From an uncultured Elusimicrobiales bacterium (GTDB lineage Bacteria > Elusimicrobiota > Elusimicrobia > Elusimicrobiales > Elusimicrobiaceae), in contig CALUXL010000017.1 of assembly GCA_944324735.1 (NCBI GenBank), positions 1 through 32,368 on the forward strand: a stretch of 32,368 nucleotides of DNA, read 5' to 3'. The position numbers and the translations under genes are program-made. Of this stretch, positions 29,527-32,368 are shown piece after piece (the first letter of the stretch is position 1; each line of letters starts with the position of its first letter). The notes under the pieces are model-generated. The model saw only the letters and a list, made by a program, of their open reading frames with translations. It made no database searches and was not told the origin of the DNA.

Positions 29527-29544
29527 AGTTTTCACGTGAAAACT
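29527..29544. promoter_or_regulatory. parS-like ParB binding site 1
   Basis: Perfect 18-bp palindrome AGTTTTCACGTGAAAACT. The central 12 bases TTTCACGTGAAA equal the centre of the Bacillus subtilis parS 16-mer TGTTTCACGTGAAACA; the outer bases differ. It lies between lepB and parA, overlaps the lepB TAG stop (29543-29545) by two bases, and is about 60 bases from parA. Confidence 0.85.
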
Positions 29545-30514
29545 ATTTAATAATGCGCCAGCGGGACGCAGGCCAATGGATAAACCAGGCTTTACCTTTA
29601 ATATTGCGGCGCGGAACCGGACCCCAGAAGCGGGAATCGCAGGAATCATCCCGGTTATCCCCCATTACAAAATAACTGTCTTCCGGAACGGTTACGGGGC
29701 CCATATTGTCCCGCAGTTCCAAACCCAGTTCATTATCCAGCTGGTGCTTTTCCCACAGGACCTGATAGGCTAACATATCATATTCATCTTCCGGCTGTAT
29801 GCGTTCTACATCCTGGTACTTTTCGTAAGGGGCGGTGGGGACCTCCTGGTCATTTACCCACACACGGCCTTGGCGGATTTCCACCTTATCCCCCGGCAAA
29901 CCAATCACTCTTTTTACATAATCCTTCCCATACTGATATCCGCCGCAGTTAATTTGGTGTTTATCCAAAGCCGGGAAAGAAAAAATAACAATATCCCCTT
30001 TCTCAATATCTTTAAACTGCCCAAAGCGTATATCCGTTAACGGAATACGGAAACCATATACTGCCTTATTTACAAATAAATGATCCCCCTCCAGCAAAGT
30101 ATCACGCATAGAGGCGGAAGGTATTTTAAAGGCTTGGATAAAGAAAAACATCACAAAAGAGGCTACAAAACCGGCAAAGTAAACAGTGTTTGCCCAATCC
30201 AAATCCGCCTTTTGGATTTTTTCCTTCTGTTCGTTTTTGGCTGTATAACCGGCTTTTAAGCCATAAAAAGCGGCCGCTATAATAATTAAATAAGCCAGGG
30301 CTTGTTTGCCGGCGGGTATAGCTTCACCACCCATACCATTAGACAGGATAAAAGATATCACATACCACGCACACCCTAATATACTTACCAAGAAAGCACT
30401 GTGCCAGACAGCAAAGCGCCAAGGGGTTTTTAACAGTTCTTTTTTATTTAAGTAACAGGTAATTAGGGTAAAAGCATACATTACACAAGCAATCAAAAAC
30501 AAACGTTGTTCCAT
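29543..30514 (-). CDS. lepB: Signal peptidase I with multi-span N-terminus
   Basis: Membrane protease that removes signal peptides from exported proteins. 323 residues. Boxes of the family are all present: IPSASM with nucleophile Ser135, DYVKRVIGLPGD with general base Lys201, and the C-terminal GDNRDDSCDSRFWG. The N-terminus has about four hydrophobic segments (near 4-22, 36-58, 72-90, 109-128), more than the two of Escherichia coli, with a charged loop before the last. GGAGA precedes the ATG. It sits between a glycosyltransferase gene and parA, with a parS-like site at each end: site 1 overlaps its stop, site 2 lies before its start. Confidence 0.97.
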   Translation of the reverse strand: MEQRLFLIACVMYAFTLITCYLNKKELLKTPWRFAVWHSAFLVSILGCAWYVISFILSNGMGGEAIPAGKQALAYLIIIAAAFYGLKAGYTAKNEQKEKIQKADLDWANTVYFAGFVASFVMFFFIQAFKIPSASMRDTLLEGDHLFVNKAVYGFRIPLTDIRFGQFKDIEKGDIVIFSFPALDKHQINCGGYQYGKDYVKRVIGLPGDKVEIRQGRVWVNDQEVPTAPYEKYQDVERIQPEDEYDMLAYQVLWEKHQLDNELGLELRDNMGPVTVPEDSYFVMGDNRDDSCDSRFWGPVPRRNIKGKAWFIHWPASRWRIIK

Positions 30515-30525
30515 ACAATCTCCTA

Positions 30526-30543
30526 AGTTTTCACGTGGAAACT
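30526..30543. promoter_or_regulatory. parS-like ParB binding site 2
   Basis: AGTTTTCACGTGGAAACT, the same 18-bp element as site 1 with a single change that breaks one symmetric pair. It lies in the 27-base gap between the glycosyltransferase gene and lepB and overlaps the glycosyltransferase TAG stop (30542-30544) by two bases. Exactly 999 bp separate the two sites. Confidence 0.8.
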
Positions 30544-31636
30544 ATTTTATCAGCTTTTCATAAGCCTTTTGATAGGCTTGCTGATTGTTAATGAGTTTCT
30601 TTTCCGCTATCTGAAGGGATATTTCCCCCATCTTTTTACGCAGGGGTTCATTTACGGCCAGTTCCGTCATTACACAGCTTAACATGGTTTCATCACCGGG
30701 TTTAAACACAAACCCACTGCGGCCATGTTCCACAAATAACGGTACGTCCCCCACCTTGGTTACTAAGCAAGGCAGGCCCGCCGCTAAAGCTTCCAGCAGG
30801 GCCAGGGGCAGGCTTTCCACATGGGAAGGCAACACAAATACATCGGCACCGGATAAAAAGGTGTCTACCTGGGTTTTTTGACCTTCAAAAATTACCTTGC
30901 CGGTTAAGTCATTAGAGGTAACAAAAATCTCTAAATTATTTCTTTCCGGGCCGTCCCCCACCAACACTACACGGGCCGCCGGATGTTTGGCTAACATCTT
31001 TTTAAATGCCTTTAACAGTAATACTTGGTTCTTTTCCGGCGCCAGGCGGCCTACGCAAATAAATACCGTTTCACGCATAGATACCCCCCACTTGGCGCGT
31101 ATCTGTTGGCGTTTGGTAAAATCCCGCGCGAAACGTTTGCGGTCTATACTATTAGGCAGTAAATAGACCCGGTCTTTTAAATACTGCTGATGACCAATTA
31201 AATATTGGGCTGTATATAAAGACTCCGCAAACGACATGGCATCCATACTCTTTAAAGTACGGTCCAACGCTTGCAATAAATACGGCTGTTTGGACATATC
31301 AAAATGCGGGGTGGTTACCAGGCGGAACTTGGTTGTATAACGTAAAAAACGGCATAATTCAATGGCGCTATACAACATGGCGTGCACTAAATCCGGCTGG
31401 AAAGAAGTGATAATCTTGCGTAATTTAAGTACCTGGGCCGGTGTGGGAATCGTTTCCATATCTAAGGTTTCTACGCTAAAGCCTTCTTTGGCCAGCTGTG
31501 TCCCCACGGCACCGGGCGTGCGTAAGGATACGATTTTTACTTCCGCTTTTTGTTCCTTCATATAGGCAGCCAGCTGAGCCATGGATTGCTCCGCCCCGCC
31601 TACACAGGTGGTAGTAATAACATATAAAATTTTCAT
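30542..31636 (-). CDS. Glycosyltransferase family 4 protein
   Basis: GT-B fold glycosyltransferase of family GT4, retaining, using a nucleotide sugar; cytoplasmic or membrane-associated. 364 residues. N-terminal domain opens MKILYVITTTCVGGAEQSM with the Gly-Gly-Ala acceptor loop of this family. C-terminal domain has VGRLAPEKNQVLLLKAF, VVLVGDGPERNNLE, and VLPSHVESLPLALLEALAAGLP with the E-x7-E motif that holds the donor sugar. Likely to act in lipopolysaccharide or other surface glycan synthesis; substrate unknown. No ribosome binding site: TTGC-TATAAT stands six bases before the ATG, so it probably has a leaderless mRNA. lepB follows after 27 bases. Confidence 0.9.
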   Translation of the reverse strand: MKILYVITTTCVGGAEQSMAQLAAYMKEQKAEVKIVSLRTPGAVGTQLAKEGFSVETLDMETIPTPAQVLKLRKIITSFQPDLVHAMLYSAIELCRFLRYTTKFRLVTTPHFDMSKQPYLLQALDRTLKSMDAMSFAESLYTAQYLIGHQQYLKDRVYLLPNSIDRKRFARDFTKRQQIRAKWGVSMRETVFICVGRLAPEKNQVLLLKAFKKMLAKHPAARVVLVGDGPERNNLEIFVTSNDLTGKVIFEGQKTQVDTFLSGADVFVLPSHVESLPLALLEALAAGLPCLVTKVGDVPLFVEHGRSGFVFKPGDETMLSCVMTELAVNEPLRKKMGEISLQIAEKKLINNQQAYQKAYEKLIK

Positions 31637-31642
31637 AAACTT

Positions 31643-31651
31643 ATTATAGCA
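31643..31651 (-). promoter_or_regulatory. Extended -10 promoter of the glycosyltransferase gene, probable leaderless start
   Basis: Minus strand TTGC followed by TATAAT (plus 31643-31648), TG-C-TATAAT, exactly six bases before the ATG at 31634-31636. No matching -35 box. The best example of the recurring layout in this window. Confidence 0.6.
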
Positions 31652-31663
31652 AGTTCTTTTGCC

Positions 31664-31692
31664 TTGCGTATGAAACTTGAAAATGTTATGAT
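31664..31692 (+). promoter_or_regulatory. Promoter of the TRL-like lipoprotein gene
   Basis: TTGCGT (31664-31669), 17-base spacer, TATGAT (31687-31692) on the plus strand; the short leader carries GGAGG four bases before the ATG at 31708. Confidence 0.6.
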
Positions 31693-31707
31693 AACGCCGG
31701 AGGCATT

Positions 31708-32022
31708 ATGATAAAAAAATTATTATTTTTGTGGGTTTGCTGCTTAAGCCTGTGTGCTTGCGGTATCTATTCCACTACCCAATATAATAACACGGTGGAT
31801 ATTACCCAAACGGATTTTTCCAAAATACAAGATTTTAAAAAAGCATCTTCTTGTTCTTATGTGGTGCTGGGGTTTATCCCTTGGCCTTGGGCAGAAAAAA
31901 CACCCGATACTTTATTTGAAGCCATTGAACAAAGCGGTATTAAAAAAGTGGTGTTTATGGATAAAACCTTTGATTACCGTTTTACTTATGCCCGCTCCTG
32001 CATCAACGCATACGGTTACTAA
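31708..32022 (+). CDS. TRL-like family lipoprotein
   Basis: 104 residues with a lipoprotein signal, lipobox LCAC (Cys18). The mature part matches what I know of the TRL-like family (PF13146): DFSKIQDFKKASSCSYVVLGFIPWPW, then a helix LFEAIEQSGIKKVVFMDKTFDYRF and a final Cys near the end. The family is named after a tRNA-associated locus and its role is unknown; members are small envelope proteins, often in several copies. GGAGG ribosome binding site, own promoter at 31664 and own terminator at 32034, so it is a single-gene unit divergent from the glycosyltransferase gene. Confidence 0.8.
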   Translation: MIKKLLFLWVCCLSLCACGIYSTTQYNNTVDITQTDFSKIQDFKKASSCSYVVLGFIPWPWAEKTPDTLFEAIEQSGIKKVVFMDKTFDYRFTYARSCINAYGY

Positions 32023-32033
32023 ATAAATGATTT

Positions 32034-32065
32034 AAAAAGGCACTGCTAAAAACAGTGCCTTTTTT
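32034..32065 (+). terminator. Intrinsic terminator after the TRL-like gene
   Basis: Perfect 10-bp stem AAAGGCACTG / CAGTGCCTTT (32036-32045 with 32053-32062), seven-base loop, continuing into a T run. Confidence 0.92.
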
Positions 32066-32071
32066 GTTCAT

Positions 32072-32100
32072 AAAAAATGCTTAAATTTTAAGCGTTTTTT
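32072..32100 (-). terminator. Weak, symmetric terminator after the rubredoxin gene
   Basis: GCTTAAA / TTTAAGC (32079-32085 with 32087-32093) flanked by A6 on the left and T6 on the right, so it could act in either direction. AT-rich stem, hence weak. Confidence 0.5.
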
Positions 32101-32119
32101 TCAAAACTGCCGTTTTTAG

Positions 32120-32281
32120 CTAGTTTTGCGCCTTGAACTGGTCCTTACCTACCCCACAAACAGGGCAAACCCAGCCTTCCGGCACACTCTCCCAAGCGGT
32201 TCCGGCCGGTACGCCGTTATCCGGGTCACCCACGGCGGGATCATAAACATAACCACAAATTTCGCATACGTATTTAATCAT
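32120..32281 (-). CDS. Rubredoxin
   Basis: Small iron-sulphur-free redox protein with one Fe held by four Cys. 53 residues, too short to be noticed by length alone. Both knuckles are exact: [10 protein letters not shown] and [11 protein letters not shown], giving Cys6, Cys9, Cys39 and Cys42, and the conserved [18 protein letters not shown] lies between. The ribosome binding site GGGGAGG lies 6 bases before the ATG at 32279-32281. The gene upstream, 30 bases away on the same strand, looks like a flavin reductase, a common partner. Rubredoxin passes electrons in oxygen or nitric-oxide detoxification in anaerobes, which suits an anaerobic host cell. Confidence 0.97.
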   Translation of the reverse strand: MIKYVCEICGYVYDPAVGDPDNGVPAGTAWESVPEGWVCPVCGVGKDQFKAQN

Positions 32282-32311
32282 TTTAAACCTCCCCTCAAAA
32301 GGGTTGTATTT

Positions 32312-32368
32312 TTAACGGTGCGTGGCACCTTCGGGCGTTTTGCCTTTAATGACTGTATGATAATATTC
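32312..32368 (-). CDS. C-terminal end of a probable flavin reductase
   Basis: Only the last 18 codons are inside the window: EYYHTVIKGKTPEGATHR and a TAA at 32312-32314. The YYH.VIKGKTP ending is what I recall from flavin reductase-like (FMN-binding split barrel) proteins, including the flavin domain of high-molecular-weight rubredoxin, where it precedes the rubredoxin domain. Here the rubredoxin is a separate gene 30 bases downstream. The short length makes this tentative. Confidence 0.55.
   Translation of the reverse strand, partial: EYYHTVIKGKTPEGATHR

Noticed and set aside
1-32368. CRISPR arrays, tRNAs, rRNAs, insertion sequences or phage genes
   Set aside because: No regularly spaced repeats, tRNA-like cloverleaf, transposase or phage structural gene was seen by eye on either strand.

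Overview
The window looks like a piece of chromosome from a Gram-negative bacterium with moderate G+C content. Signs of an outer envelope are several lipoproteins with clear lipoboxes, two outer-membrane beta-barrel proteins and a KDO-8-phosphate phosphatase. The gene mix and style fit a gut-associated Elusimicrobiota member; this is a judgement from memory, not proven by a marker here. No phage, insertion sequence, CRISPR array, tRNA or rRNA is visible. Most operons end in recognisable intrinsic terminators.

Layout. 1-2224: heat-shock operon hrcA-grpE-dnaK on the minus strand (dnaK cut by the window edge), with a consensus sigma-70-type promoter and a CIRCE operator. 2350-4655: TatD-family nuclease, a lipoprotein and an anchored coiled-coil protein. 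4917-6270: infC-rpmI-rplT with its own promoter, a 5'-end hairpin and a folded infC-rpmI spacer that may be an L20 operator. 6267-9277: small lipoprotein (minus), then nusB-ligA (plus). 9296-10555: secreted ChaN/TIKI-like protein followed by the remnant of a tandem copy. 10657-15724: M3 peptidase, type II pantothenate kinase, squalene/phytoene synthase-like enzyme and TPR protein in a tight overlapping operon. 15783-17329: pyruvoyl-dependent arginine decarboxylase and agmatinase, a two-step arginine to putrescine route. 17358-18077: a beta-barrel gene broken by an in-frame stop. 18220-22628: ankyrin lipoprotein, and a CsgG-like lipoprotein / small membrane protein / serS / TPR operon. 22663-26970: kdsC, a second beta-barrel gene, a predicted ion transporter, MgtC-like protein and DegT-family aminotransferase. 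27019-31648: zinc-ribbon protein, parB, parA, signal peptidase I and a glycosyltransferase, with two parS-like sites around lepB. 31664-32368: TRL-like lipoprotein, rubredoxin and the 3' end of a probable flavin reductase.

The most interesting items are regulatory or evolutionary rather than a new enzymatic system: the folded infC-rpmI spacer and odd infC leader; a recurring -10 box placed six bases before an ATG, suggesting leaderless mRNAs; two parS-like palindromes that each overlap a TAG stop codon; a frameshifted duplicate tail behind the ChaN-like gene; and a single nonsense codon separating a signal peptide from its beta-barrel. I found no convincing wholly new multi-gene system.
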